Below, piece after piece: positions 24,291 to 32,751 of a DNA stretch of 64,000 bases. Below the pieces are notes generated by a model. That model ran no database searches. It was not told where the DNA came from and saw only the letters and a program-made list of their open reading frames with translations. Numbering within the stretch: the first letter of the stretch is position 1; each line of letters starts with the position of its first letter. The DNA comes from an uncultured Elusimicrobiales bacterium (GTDB lineage: Bacteria > Elusimicrobiota > Elusimicrobia > Elusimicrobiales > Elusimicrobiaceae): the NCBI GenBank assembly GCA_944327085.1, contig CALVGG010000002.1, positions 248,001-312,000 of the forward strand, given 5' to 3'. The position numbers and the translations under genes are program-made.

Positions 24291-25435
24291 GTAATTTTCA
24301 ATTTTCCGTAGAAGGGGAAAATTTCTCCTTTGATGCTTCGTTTTTAAAACAATCCCAATTTACTGTTCATTCCGTTCCGCGCGATTATGACGTGCTTTGG
24401 AAAGAGGCGGTTCCCCCGGCCCGTTTAATTGAAGAATTGCTGGCAAAAAAACCCAAAAATTTACTGCTTATTGATAAAAATGTGTGGGATTTGCACTGCC
24501 GTGATTTACAAATTGACCCGAAACGTGTAATGTTTGTGCGTGCCGATGAAGAATTTAAAACCTTTCATAACGGGGTGGAACAGGTCTTGGGGTTTTTGGA
24601 AGGAAATCACTTCGGCAAAGGGGAAACCCTTGTTGTTGTGGGGGGCGGAATTACGCAGGATATAGGTGCCTTTGTGGGGGCGGTATATAAACGCGGAATA
24701 GCATGGGTATTTTTCCCTACTACTTTGTTGTCTATGTGCGATTCTTGCATAGGCGGTAAAACGGGAATTAATTTCCATAAAGCCAAAAATCAGCTGGCTT
24801 TGTTTTCCGCCCCGCGGCAGGTGGTATTGTGTGCGGAATTTTTGCGCACGCTGCACGCGCGAGAAATTAAATCCGGCCTAGGTGAAATCTTAAAACTGTT
24901 TGTAACAGGTGGGAAAGAATTGTTGGCCTTGTTTCCCAAGTTGGTCACGAAAGAGGGCAAAGTAAAAGATTTTGCCTCTTTTAAGCAACTTATTTTAGGG
25001 GCTTTGGGTGTTAAAAAACAGATTGTAGAAAAAGACGAGTTTGAATTAAACATCCGCAAGAGCCTTAACTACGGGCATACTTTGGGCCATGCCATTGAAG
25101 TCCTGTCCGACTATCAAATTCCGCATGGGCAGGCTGTTACCATGGGCCTTTTAGTGGTAAACGAAATGAGCCGCCGGCGCGGTATGTTAAGCCAGGAAGA
25201 GTGTCAGTACGTCAAAAATTTGGCGGCGGATTTGTTTCAAACAGCCCAATTATCTAAAAATATTGTGCAGGAATTGCCCCAGTTATTGTTGAAAGATAAA
25301 AAAAGTGTGGGCAATGCCGTTAATTTTGTTTTTATCCGCAGTATAGGGGATACGGTATTTGTAAAGCTGGAAGTTACCCCGCAACTGGTGGAAGAATTAA
25401 TAGAAGTGATGCATAAGGAATTCCATGTCTGTTAG
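24287..25435 (+). CDS. 3-dehydroquinate-synthase-like sugar-phosphate cyclase
   Basis: The 382-residue protein belongs to the AroB superfamily of NAD- and metal-dependent cyclases. VVGGGITQDIGAFVGAVYKRG replaces the GGGVxGDLAG loop of true AroB. FPTTLLSMCDSCIGGKTGINF and SGLGEILKLF follow, and metal ligands lie in LNYGHTLGHAIE and HGQAVTMG. The family includes 3-dehydroquinate, 2-epi-5-epi-valiolone and 2-deoxy-scyllo-inosose synthases. The locus setting and the altered GxxxD loop argue against housekeeping shikimate synthesis. With the adjacent FGGY kinase it may form a carbocycle from a phosphorylated heptose. That product is inference. Confidence 0.85.
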   Translation: MSNFQFSVEGENFSFDASFLKQSQFTVHSVPRDYDVLWKEAVPPARLIEELLAKKPKNLLLIDKNVWDLHCRDLQIDPKRVMFVRADEEFKTFHNGVEQVLGFLEGNHFGKGETLVVVGGGITQDIGAFVGAVYKRGIAWVFFPTTLLSMCDSCIGGKTGINFHKAKNQLALFSAPRQVVLCAEFLRTLHAREIKSGLGEILKLFVTGGKELLALFPKLVTKEGKVKDFASFKQLILGALGVKKQIVEKDEFELNIRKSLNYGHTLGHAIEVLSDYQIPHGQAVTMGLLVVNEMSRRRGMLSQEECQYVKNLAADLFQTAQLSKNIVQELPQLLLKDKKSVGNAVNFVFIRSIGDTVFVKLEVTPQLVEELIEVMHKEFHVC

Positions 25436-26729
25436 TTTATTGTTAGATTTTGGCGCAACCCGTATTAAATCCGCCTTGGTAAATGAGGAAACGGGCGAAC
25501 TCTCGTGTATAGAAAGCCGTGGGTGTACTGCACCTGTTAACAAACAAGGGCGTTTTGAAATACCGTTAAAAAATTTAACGGCGGATTTTTTGTCCATTTG
25601 CACCAATTATGCACAAAGGGAAAGCTTTTCCCGCGTGTTGGTATGCAGCCAAATGCATGGTTTTGTGTTGGCCGATAAAGACGGCCGCGCTTTGACGGAT
25701 TACATCAGCTGGCAGGATGAAAGCGTTTTTTTACCTTGCGAAGGTAAAGAAAGTTCGTGGAGCCTGTTTTCCTCTCAGTTTGGCGAGCCCTTTAAAGACA
25801 TTACGGGTATGCGGCTTCGGGCGGGGTTCCCTGCTGTTAAAATTTTGGATTTTGTGCGCCGTAATCCGGGTGGATATATCAAAGTATTATCTCTGCCGGA
25901 AGCCCTGTTGTTGTCCGGTAAACCCTACCATAAAGCCCATATTACCATGGCGGCCGGAAGCGGGTGTGTGGATTTTTCTTCTCAGGAGCCATCAGCAGAT
26001 ATGATTCGCTTTTTTAGCCGCATGGGTGGCGGGGTGGAAGTTTCCTTTAATGAAATTTGCCGGGATGTAGTGCCTGCCGGGGAAATAAATGTTTCCGGCA
26101 GATGGCTGATGGTATATACCGGGGTGGGGGATCATCAATGTGCCGTTTTAGGGGCAGGGAACAACCAAGATAGCCTATCTTTTAATATTGGTACGGGTTC
26201 ACAAGTTTCTGCCGTGTGCGGGCGCGCCCCTGTAACGCCTGATACGGAGCGCCGCCATTTTTTTGCCGGACAGGAGCTGCAAACCATTACGCATATCCCG
26301 GCCGGGCGGGTACTGGCGGCTTTAACAGGATTTTTCACGACTTTAACAGGTAGAGATGGCTGGGCTTCTTTTAATGCAGTTAGCCTGGAGGATATAAAAA
26401 ATGTCTCCCTGCATTTTAACTTAGCCTTCTTTCCGGATGCCTGGGGGTTTAACAAAGAAGGGGGCAGTGTGACGGGGTTAACCACGTCCGGCCTGACGGA
26501 AAAGAATTTTTGGGCTTCTTTATTTGCTTCTTTTGCTGTGCAGTATGTAAAAGCGGCCCGTTTGTTTACACCGGCCAGAAAATATGCCGTTTTAAGCGGT
26601 GGAAAACTGGCAAAAAACCCGGTGCTTGCGCAATTTTTGCAACAGCAGTTGCAAATGCCGGTGAAAATTGCCGATGTGTCAGATGAAACGCTTATAGGGT
26701 TAGCCTTGTTGGCTAAAGAAATTAGATGA
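25425..26729 (+). CDS. FGGY-type carbohydrate kinase
   Basis: The 434-residue protein has the actin-like ATPase fold of FGGY kinases: phosphate-1 motif LLLDFGATRIKSALV, substrate segment CSQMHGFVLADKDG then SWQDES, and phosphate-2 motif FNIGTGSQVSAVC. It also has an adenosine-type AVLSGGKLAKNP. QMHGF and SWQD resemble sedoheptulokinases and xylulokinases. It overlaps the cyclase gene by 11 bases, so its product (a ketose phosphate) probably feeds the cyclase. The true substrate cannot be decided from sequence alone. Confidence 0.85.
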   Translation: MSVSLLLDFGATRIKSALVNEETGELSCIESRGCTAPVNKQGRFEIPLKNLTADFLSICTNYAQRESFSRVLVCSQMHGFVLADKDGRALTDYISWQDESVFLPCEGKESSWSLFSSQFGEPFKDITGMRLRAGFPAVKILDFVRRNPGGYIKVLSLPEALLLSGKPYHKAHITMAAGSGCVDFSSQEPSADMIRFFSRMGGGVEVSFNEICRDVVPAGEINVSGRWLMVYTGVGDHQCAVLGAGNNQDSLSFNIGTGSQVSAVCGRAPVTPDTERRHFFAGQELQTITHIPAGRVLAALTGFFTTLTGRDGWASFNAVSLEDIKNVSLHFNLAFFPDAWGFNKEGGSVTGLTTSGLTEKNFWASLFASFAVQYVKAARLFTPARKYAVLSGGKLAKNPVLAQFLQQQLQMPVKIADVSDETLIGLALLAKEIR

Positions 26730-26739
26730 GGAGAAAAGA

Positions 26740-27822
26740 ATGAAAGACAAAATTTTTGAGGATTTATTTGTATTGGAGCTGGCCAACAACCACTGGGGAA
26801 AGGTTGAACGCGGCCTGAAAATTGTGGAGGATTTTGCACAAATTGTACGTTTTAACAATGTCCGCGCCGCCATTAAATTACAATTTAGAGATGTAGACTC
26901 TTTTATTCATAATGATTTTAAAAACCGTCAGGATATCCGCTATATTAAAAAAACCATGGCTACTAAAATGGATATTAAAGATTATCAAATTTTGGTAGAT
27001 TCTATTCGCACCCATAATTGTATTACCATGGCTACCCCATTTGATGAAAAGTCCGTGGATATGTGCGTAAAATTAGGCGTACAGATTATTAAGATTGCTT
27101 CTTCTGACTTAAACGATTGGATTTTAATAGAAAAAATTGCCACCACCCGTAAGCCGGTTATTGTGTCTACTGGTGGCTCCTCGTTAAAAGATATTGATGA
27201 TTTGGTAACGTTTTTTGATCATCGTTCCATTCCTTTGGCCATTAACCATTGCGTTAGTGTCTACCCGTCTGAAAAGAATGAACTGGAACTGAATCAAATA
27301 GACTTTTTAAAAAACCGCTATCCGGATCATGTAATCGGGTTTTCTACTCATGAACGCAACGAGGATATAGAAGATGCCATTATGATGGCTTATGCCAAAG
27401 GGGCACGCACATTTGAACGCCATATTGATATTAATGCAGACGGTATTGCCGTATCCCCTTATTGCTCTTTGCCGGAGGATTTGGACCGCTGGATAAAAGG
27501 TTATAAAAAAGCTGTTGTGGCGTGTGGACACAGCGCGGAAACCAAAGTTGTGGCACCCCGTAAGGAAGTAACCTATCTGGACGCGCTGGTGCGCGGCGTA
27601 TATGCACGCTGGGATTTGCCCAAAGGTCATAAATTAACGGAAGATGATATTTACCTTGCCATTCCTTTGCAGAAAGGGCAAATTTCCTGCCGGGAATTTA
27701 TGAAAGGGGAAGTGTTATTGTGCGATATTAAAAAAGACGCTCCCATTAAAATAGATGATATTGACAGCCCTTATGCTAAAAATAAAGATTTAAAACAGCT
27801 TATTTATGACCGGGGGCTTTAA
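26740..27822 (+). CDS. NeuB/SpsE-family PEP-dependent condensing enzyme with SAF domain
   Basis: The 360-residue protein matches N-acetylneuraminate synthase-like enzymes: LELANNHWGKVERGLKIV at the N-terminus, ATPFDEKSVDMCVKLGVQIIKIASSDLN, IVSTGGSS and AKGARTFERHIDI in the TIM barrel. The C-terminal SAF/antifreeze-like domain follows from about residue 280 (RGVYARWDLPKGHKLTEDDIYLAIP). Such enzymes join phosphoenolpyruvate to an aldose to make nonulosonic acids. No neuC or CMP-sugar synthetase homologue is nearby, so classical sialic acid synthesis is not supported. Eleven bases separate it from the kinase. Confidence 0.86.
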   Translation: MKDKIFEDLFVLELANNHWGKVERGLKIVEDFAQIVRFNNVRAAIKLQFRDVDSFIHNDFKNRQDIRYIKKTMATKMDIKDYQILVDSIRTHNCITMATPFDEKSVDMCVKLGVQIIKIASSDLNDWILIEKIATTRKPVIVSTGGSSLKDIDDLVTFFDHRSIPLAINHCVSVYPSEKNELELNQIDFLKNRYPDHVIGFSTHERNEDIEDAIMMAYAKGARTFERHIDINADGIAVSPYCSLPEDLDRWIKGYKKAVVACGHSAETKVVAPRKEVTYLDALVRGVYARWDLPKGHKLTEDDIYLAIPLQKGQISCREFMKGEVLLCDIKKDAPIKIDDIDSPYAKNKDLKQLIYDRGL

Positions 27823-27825
27823 TTT

Positions 27826-29604
27826 ATGATTAAAACATCGGATTATTTGGTTCAAAAATTGGAAGCGCTGGGCGTGGATACGGCTTTTATGGTATCCGGC
27901 GGCGGCGCCATGCACTTAGACGACAGCTTTGGCAAGAGCCAAAAAATCCGCCTTATTTGCAATCATAACGAGCAAGCCTCCGCCATGTGTGCAGAAGGCT
28001 ATGCCCGCGCCAACCAAAAACTGGGTGTGGCTTGCGTTACCACCGGGCCGGGAGGATTAAACTGTTTAAACGGGGTGTTTGGTTCCTGGACGGACAGCGC
28101 CCCCGTATTATTTATTTCCGGCCAGGTAAAGTTTACCACCACCATGGCTTCCTGCCCGCAAATTCCCTTGCGCCAACTGGGGGACCAGGAAGTAAACATC
28201 ATCAGCGTGGTGCGCCCGCTTACCAAATATGCCCGTATGGTAACAGACCCGTATGATATTGACGCCGCTGTGGAAGAGGCCGTTTACTTGGCCACTTCCG
28301 GCCGCCCGGGCCCCGTATGGCTGGATATACCGCTTAACGTGCAGGCCGCGCCTATTGACCCGGCCAAATTAAAAAAATTCATCCGGCCGGCCCTTCACAA
28401 ACAAGACATTTCCGGTTTAGTAGATCAAGCTGCCGCGCTTTTGCAGCAGGCCCGGCGCCCCTTAATTGTAGCCGGGAACGGTATCCACTGTGCCAAAGCA
28501 CAGCAGGCCCTGCGTGCTTTTTTGGATAAAACCCAAATACCGGTAGTTACCACTTTTAACGGGTTTGATTTACTCCCTTCAGAAGACCCGCTTTTTGCCG
28601 GGCGCATTGGCACCGTGGGGCAGCGTGCGGGCAATTTTGTTTTGCAAAATGCCGATGTTATTTTATTTATGGGCACCCGCAATAATATCCGCCAGGTAAG
28701 TTATAACTGGGAAAATTTTGCCAAAAACGCCAAAAAAATTGTGGTGGATATAGACGCGGCTGAGCTGCAAAAGCCCACCGTCCGCCCGGATGTGGCCATC
28801 TTGGCGGACGCGGGGGACGTGCTTGCCCGGTTAACTGCAAAGATGAACTGCGCGGAAGTTGCCCCTTGGCTGGCATATTGCCGCCAAATGAAGGCCAAAT
28901 ATCCGCCCTTGCGGGAGTTTTCTGTCCGGGAGCAGGACAAAGTACACCCTTATTTCTTTGCCCAGCAATTAAGCCATATTTTGCCTGAAGGCGCCAAAGT
29001 GGTTGCCTCTAACGGCACGGCTTGTGTGGCGTTTTTTCAGGCGTTTGAATCCAAAAGAGGGCAACGGTTGCTATTAAACTCGGGCGATGCGTCCATGGGG
29101 TATGGTTTGCCGGCGGCTATTGGCGTGTGTGCGGCCGAAAAAAATACTCCAGTGGTATGTTTGGAGGGGGACGGCAGTTTAATGATGAATATTCAAGAAC
29201 TCCAAACCCTTAAAACCAATCGCCTGCCTGTTAAACTGTTTGTGATTAAAAACGGGGAGTATATTTCCATCATTCAAACCCAGCGCAACTTTTTTGAGGG
29301 ACGTTTAACCGGTTGCAATAAAACCAGCGGGGTGGAAGTGCCTGATTTTGTACAGGTAGCCCAGGCTTTTGGCTTGCCGGCGGTGCGCATTAATACTAAT
29401 GACGAGTTGGCTGGCAAAATACAGGAAGCATTAAACACTCCCGGCCCGGTATTGTGCGAGCTTGACTGTACGGAAAATTATACTTTTGCGCCCAAACTTT
29501 CCGCCCGCAAGCTGGAAGACGGAACGATGATCAGCCCGTCTTTGGAAGATATGTTCCCTTTCTTAGACCGTAAAGAAATGGAAGAAAATATATTTACTAA
29601 ATAG
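27826..29604 (+). CDS. Thiamine-diphosphate-dependent enzyme, acetolactate-synthase-like
   Basis: The 592-residue protein has the three-domain layout of acetohydroxyacid synthases. The PYR domain has the activating Glu in NHNEQASAMCAEGYAR. The central domain binds nucleotide, and the PP domain carries the ThDP-Mg motif GDGSLMMNIQELQTLKTN ending in KNGEY. The tail SARKLEDGTMISPSLEDMFPFLDR is unlike biosynthetic AHAS. In Yersinia the ThDP enzyme YerE adds a two-carbon unit to the same CDP-3,6-dideoxy-4-ketohexose that rfbF-rfbG-rfbH make. A YerE-like role is therefore attractive but unproven. Confidence 0.88.
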   Translation: MIKTSDYLVQKLEALGVDTAFMVSGGGAMHLDDSFGKSQKIRLICNHNEQASAMCAEGYARANQKLGVACVTTGPGGLNCLNGVFGSWTDSAPVLFISGQVKFTTTMASCPQIPLRQLGDQEVNIISVVRPLTKYARMVTDPYDIDAAVEEAVYLATSGRPGPVWLDIPLNVQAAPIDPAKLKKFIRPALHKQDISGLVDQAAALLQQARRPLIVAGNGIHCAKAQQALRAFLDKTQIPVVTTFNGFDLLPSEDPLFAGRIGTVGQRAGNFVLQNADVILFMGTRNNIRQVSYNWENFAKNAKKIVVDIDAAELQKPTVRPDVAILADAGDVLARLTAKMNCAEVAPWLAYCRQMKAKYPPLREFSVREQDKVHPYFFAQQLSHILPEGAKVVASNGTACVAFFQAFESKRGQRLLLNSGDASMGYGLPAAIGVCAAEKNTPVVCLEGDGSLMMNIQELQTLKTNRLPVKLFVIKNGEYISIIQTQRNFFEGRLTGCNKTSGVEVPDFVQVAQAFGLPAVRINTNDELAGKIQEALNTPGPVLCELDCTENYTFAPKLSARKLEDGTMISPSLEDMFPFLDRKEMEENIFTK

Positions 29605-29615
29605 GAATATATACG

Positions 29616-31316
29616 ATGAAATTTACTTTTATTCTTTCAGTACATAACGCAATGCCCCATATTCAAGCCTGTGTGCAAAGCATTTTAGCACAGTCTTATC
29701 CAAATTTTAATGTTGTTATTTTGGAAAATAAAAGTACGGACGGAACAGCAGAATATTTACACACGTTAACTACCTCTCCCAAAGTGCATATTGTATATTC
29801 TCAGAAGCTATTATCAATAGAAGATACCTGGAAACAAATACATACTTTGCAAAAAAATGAATATATGGTTGTGGCTAACGCCAAAGCTATTTATCACAAA
29901 GACTTTTTGCCTCGTCTTAAGGAATTGATAAATAACAACCCAGATAGTTCTGTTTATTGTGCCAATATTGTTTCTAATGGGGATAATAAGCCAACGGGAT
30001 TGAAGGAAAAGAACTCCATTTATGATTATTTAAAAGCTCGTTTAAGAGGGCGTGTCCCGGCAAATATGGCCAGTTTTGTTATTAAAACGCAATCTTATCA
30101 TAACTTAAATGAAGTGGGGGGAACGTTCTATTCTTTTGATCAATTAGTCATGAAACTAATTGGCACTTCGTATCTACCGCTTGAGCCCCAAGTTTTGGTT
30201 CAGCAATCATGTATTTCCCAAAAGGAATATTTGTCTGAACATGACGAAATATTTAAATCTTTTAAGAAATTTTGCCAATGGATGATTTCTACTGGTGACA
30301 GCCGCCTTATTTCAATAGTAAAAGATTACTTGCCATTTCATTTGCATACAATGCAAGCAGTGTTAACGCCTTTGTTGTTAAAAGAATATCAAAGCTTATA
30401 TTCTTGCTTTAATATAGACCCGCATCGAGTAAAAGATATCCATATCTGTTTTGCTTCGGATAAAAACTATCTGCCTTTTATGGCTACTGCGATGTTATCG
30501 GCTTTGCTTTCTTCGGATCCTGACGAACGATTACATTTTTATGTTTTATGTAATAATATTTCTGATCAAGACAAAAAAAATGTATCTTTTATTAAAAAAT
30601 ATAAGAAGAGTGAAATCCATTTTATCGATTTAGATGAGAATGCTTTTTCTCAATTCCCAGCGGGTGGAGCTCACATTACTAATACCACATATTACCGTTA
30701 TAAAATACCAGAATTATTAGGAAATTTAACAAAAGTGATTTGGTTGGATTGTGATGTAATCGTGAAAGATAGCTTATGGGAGTTGTACCAAACGGATATA
30801 ACAAACTTCCCGATAGCAGCGGTAGAAGATGTTGGTTATACATATTGGAGAACTAGAAATTCTAAACTTATTTATCAGGGCTTTTATATTAATGCTGGCG
30901 TTTTATTAATAAATGCTGCTTTGTGGAGAAAAGAGAAGGCAGGAGACGCCTTAATGGAATACACACTTCTTCATAAAGATGAGATTTCTATCGGAGATCA
31001 AGACGTAATAAATGCTGTTTTTAAGGACCGTATTAAGCCATTAGATTATAAATGGAATGTACAGGATAGTTTCCTGCGTGCCACCCTGGAAAGAGCTTTT
31101 AATAATCATGAAAAGGATATATTACTTGCTTCTCTTTCCCCGGCAGTTATTCACTATACTACGGCTAATAAACCTTGGAATAATTATAAATGTCCTTTGG
31201 CTAAAGAATGGTTCTATTATAATGCTTTTTTGCCTTCCGTATACCGTAAAAATTTATGGTTGCGTAAGATGTTTAATCATAAATTTTGGCGACGTTTAGG
31301 TATTAAATTTAAGTAA
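29616..31316 (+). CDS. Two-domain glycosyltransferase (GT2 fused to GT8)
   Basis: The 566-residue protein has an N-terminal GT2-like domain beginning FTFILSVHNAMPHIQACVQSILAQSYPNF with ENKSTDGT. From about residue 274 a second domain follows: IHICFASDKNYLPFMATAML, then the GT8 DxD-type motif VIWLDCDVIVKDSLW, YINAGVLLIN and GDQDVINAVF. GT8 enzymes are retaining galactosyl- or glucosyltransferases such as LgtC. The fusion suggests two successive sugar additions. The gene is clearly more AT-rich than the sugar-synthesis genes before it, suggesting separate acquisition. Confidence 0.87.
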   Translation: MKFTFILSVHNAMPHIQACVQSILAQSYPNFNVVILENKSTDGTAEYLHTLTTSPKVHIVYSQKLLSIEDTWKQIHTLQKNEYMVVANAKAIYHKDFLPRLKELINNNPDSSVYCANIVSNGDNKPTGLKEKNSIYDYLKARLRGRVPANMASFVIKTQSYHNLNEVGGTFYSFDQLVMKLIGTSYLPLEPQVLVQQSCISQKEYLSEHDEIFKSFKKFCQWMISTGDSRLISIVKDYLPFHLHTMQAVLTPLLLKEYQSLYSCFNIDPHRVKDIHICFASDKNYLPFMATAMLSALLSSDPDERLHFYVLCNNISDQDKKNVSFIKKYKKSEIHFIDLDENAFSQFPAGGAHITNTTYYRYKIPELLGNLTKVIWLDCDVIVKDSLWELYQTDITNFPIAAVEDVGYTYWRTRNSKLIYQGFYINAGVLLINAALWRKEKAGDALMEYTLLHKDEISIGDQDVINAVFKDRIKPLDYKWNVQDSFLRATLERAFNNHEKDILLASLSPAVIHYTTANKPWNNYKCPLAKEWFYYNAFLPSVYRKNLWLRKMFNHKFWRRLGIKFK

Positions 31317-31391
31317 TTTCAGCAGATAAAAAGATAAAAAATAACAAATTTTTATTGTTGCTTGATAGATACATAGTTTTGAGGTATATAT

Positions 31392-31808
31392 GTGCTAAAA
31401 AATTTTTTCTATAAATTAGTAAATGTAATGGCCCTTTTAACGGGGCTGCCGGAACAGTTTGTGAGTTTTTTATTTGTGGGCGTGTTAAATACCCTGGTTG
31501 GGTATGGGTTGTATGCTTTTTTTGTATGGGTGGGGTTTAACTATATTTGGGCGCCGTTTTTTTCCACCGTGCTGGGGATACTATTTAATTTTAAAACCAT
31601 TGGCGTGATTGTTTTTCAAAGCCATAATAACCGCCTGATAGGCAAGTTCTTTGGTGTATACGGCATAGTATATGTGTGCAATGTGTTGGGACTAAAAATT
31701 TTTGCCTTATGCGGTGTGGAAAATATGTATATTTCCGGGGCGGTGCTGGTTTTGCCGCTTGCTTTGCTGTCTTTTATATTAAATAAAAAATGGGTGTTTA
31801 AAAAATAG
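31392..31808 (+). CDS. GtrA-family membrane protein (putative lipid-linked sugar flippase)
   Basis: The 138-residue protein starts at a GTG (31392) preceded by GAGG. It has four membrane helices with the GtrA pattern: FVSFLFVGVLNTLVGYGLYAFFVW, FKTIGVIVF near the middle and the C-terminal FILNKKWVFKK. GtrA-like proteins are thought to flip undecaprenyl-phosphate-linked monosaccharides across the inner membrane. It is followed one base later by a GtrB-like gene, so the pair probably makes and flips Und-P-hexose for decoration of the surface glycan. Confidence 0.87.
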   Translation: MLKNFFYKLVNVMALLTGLPEQFVSFLFVGVLNTLVGYGLYAFFVWVGFNYIWAPFFSTVLGILFNFKTIGVIVFQSHNNRLIGKFFGVYGIVYVCNVLGLKIFALCGVENMYISGAVLVLPLALLSFILNKKWVFKK

Positions 31809-31809
31809 T

Positions 31810-32751
31810 ATGAAGAAAAAACTATCTATTGTTTCCAGTGCTTATAATGAAGAGGGCAACATACGCGAATTATATGAACAGGTAAAAGCGCAAATGGCTT
31901 TATTGGGGGATAAGTATGATTATGAACAAATTGTACTTGATAATGCTTCTACCGACGGAACATTAAATGAACTGCGCAAAATTGCCGCACAGGATAAAAA
32001 TTTTAAGGTAATTGTAAATGCGCGTAATTTTGGGCATATACGCTCTCCTTATTACGGCATTTTGCAGTGTGAGGGGGACGCGGTGATTTATATGGCGTCA
32101 GACTTGCAAGATCCGCCTGCCTTGATCCCCCAGTTTATTGCCAAGTGGGAAGAAGGGTATAAAGTGGTGCTGGCACAGAAAAAGCAAAGTAAGGAGTCTT
32201 GGCTGTTTTTTGCCGTGCGCCGTTTATATTATTGGCTTTTAAATTTGGTCAATGACTCCGGTGCCGAATTACTTTCCAATTGTACAGGGTTTGGCCTCTA
32301 TGATAAATGCGTGGTGGATGAACTGCGCAAGCTGGATGAGCCTTACCCTTACTTGCGCGGTTTGGTGTGTGAGCTGGGTTACTCCCGCGCGCTGATTCCG
32401 TTTATGCAACCGGCCCGTAAGCGTGGGTTTACTAAAAACAATTTTTATACGCTATATGATAATGCCATGATTGGGTTTACCAATCATTCCAAGGTGCCGC
32501 TTCGTTTGGCTGCGTTTGGAGGGTTTGCACTGGGTATTTTTAGCTTTATTTTGGCGCTGATATATTTAGTATTAAAGTTATTGTATTGGGATTCTTTTCC
32601 TATGGGGACTGCGCCTATTTTGCTGGCGGTATTGTTTTTTTCTTCCGTGCAGTTATTTTTTATCGGCATTATTGGGGAGTATATTGGTGCCATTCTTACC
32701 CAGGTGCTTAAGCGCCCCTTGGTAATAGAAAAAGAAAGAATTAATTTTTAA
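31810..32751 (+). CDS. GtrB-like polyprenyl-phosphate glycosyltransferase (GT2)
   Basis: The 313-residue protein begins LSIVSSAYNEEGNIRELY and contains DNASTDGT, ARNFGHIRSPYYGILQCEGDAVIYMASDLQDPP and KRGFTKNNFYTLYDNAM. Two C-terminal helices anchor it in the inner membrane. This is the GtrB/DPM-like layout, transferring a sugar from a nucleotide donor onto undecaprenyl phosphate. The stop codon overlaps the next start (TAATG). Confidence 0.92.
   Translation: MKKKLSIVSSAYNEEGNIRELYEQVKAQMALLGDKYDYEQIVLDNASTDGTLNELRKIAAQDKNFKVIVNARNFGHIRSPYYGILQCEGDAVIYMASDLQDPPALIPQFIAKWEEGYKVVLAQKKQSKESWLFFAVRRLYYWLLNLVNDSGAELLSNCTGFGLYDKCVVDELRKLDEPYPYLRGLVCELGYSRALIPFMQPARKRGFTKNNFYTLYDNAMIGFTNHSKVPLRLAAFGGFALGIFSFILALIYLVLKLLYWDSFPMGTAPILLAVLFFSSVQLFFIGIIGEYIGAILTQVLKRPLVIEKERINF

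Noticed and set aside
24287-25435. Housekeeping 3-dehydroquinate synthase (aroB)
   Set aside because: The gene is embedded by overlaps in the glycan locus and its nucleotide-binding loop differs (GGGITQD), so I call it only AroB-like.
26740-27822. Sialic acid synthesis
   Set aside because: No CMP-sugar synthetase, 2-epimerase or transferase of the sialic acid pathway accompanies the NeuB-like gene in this window.
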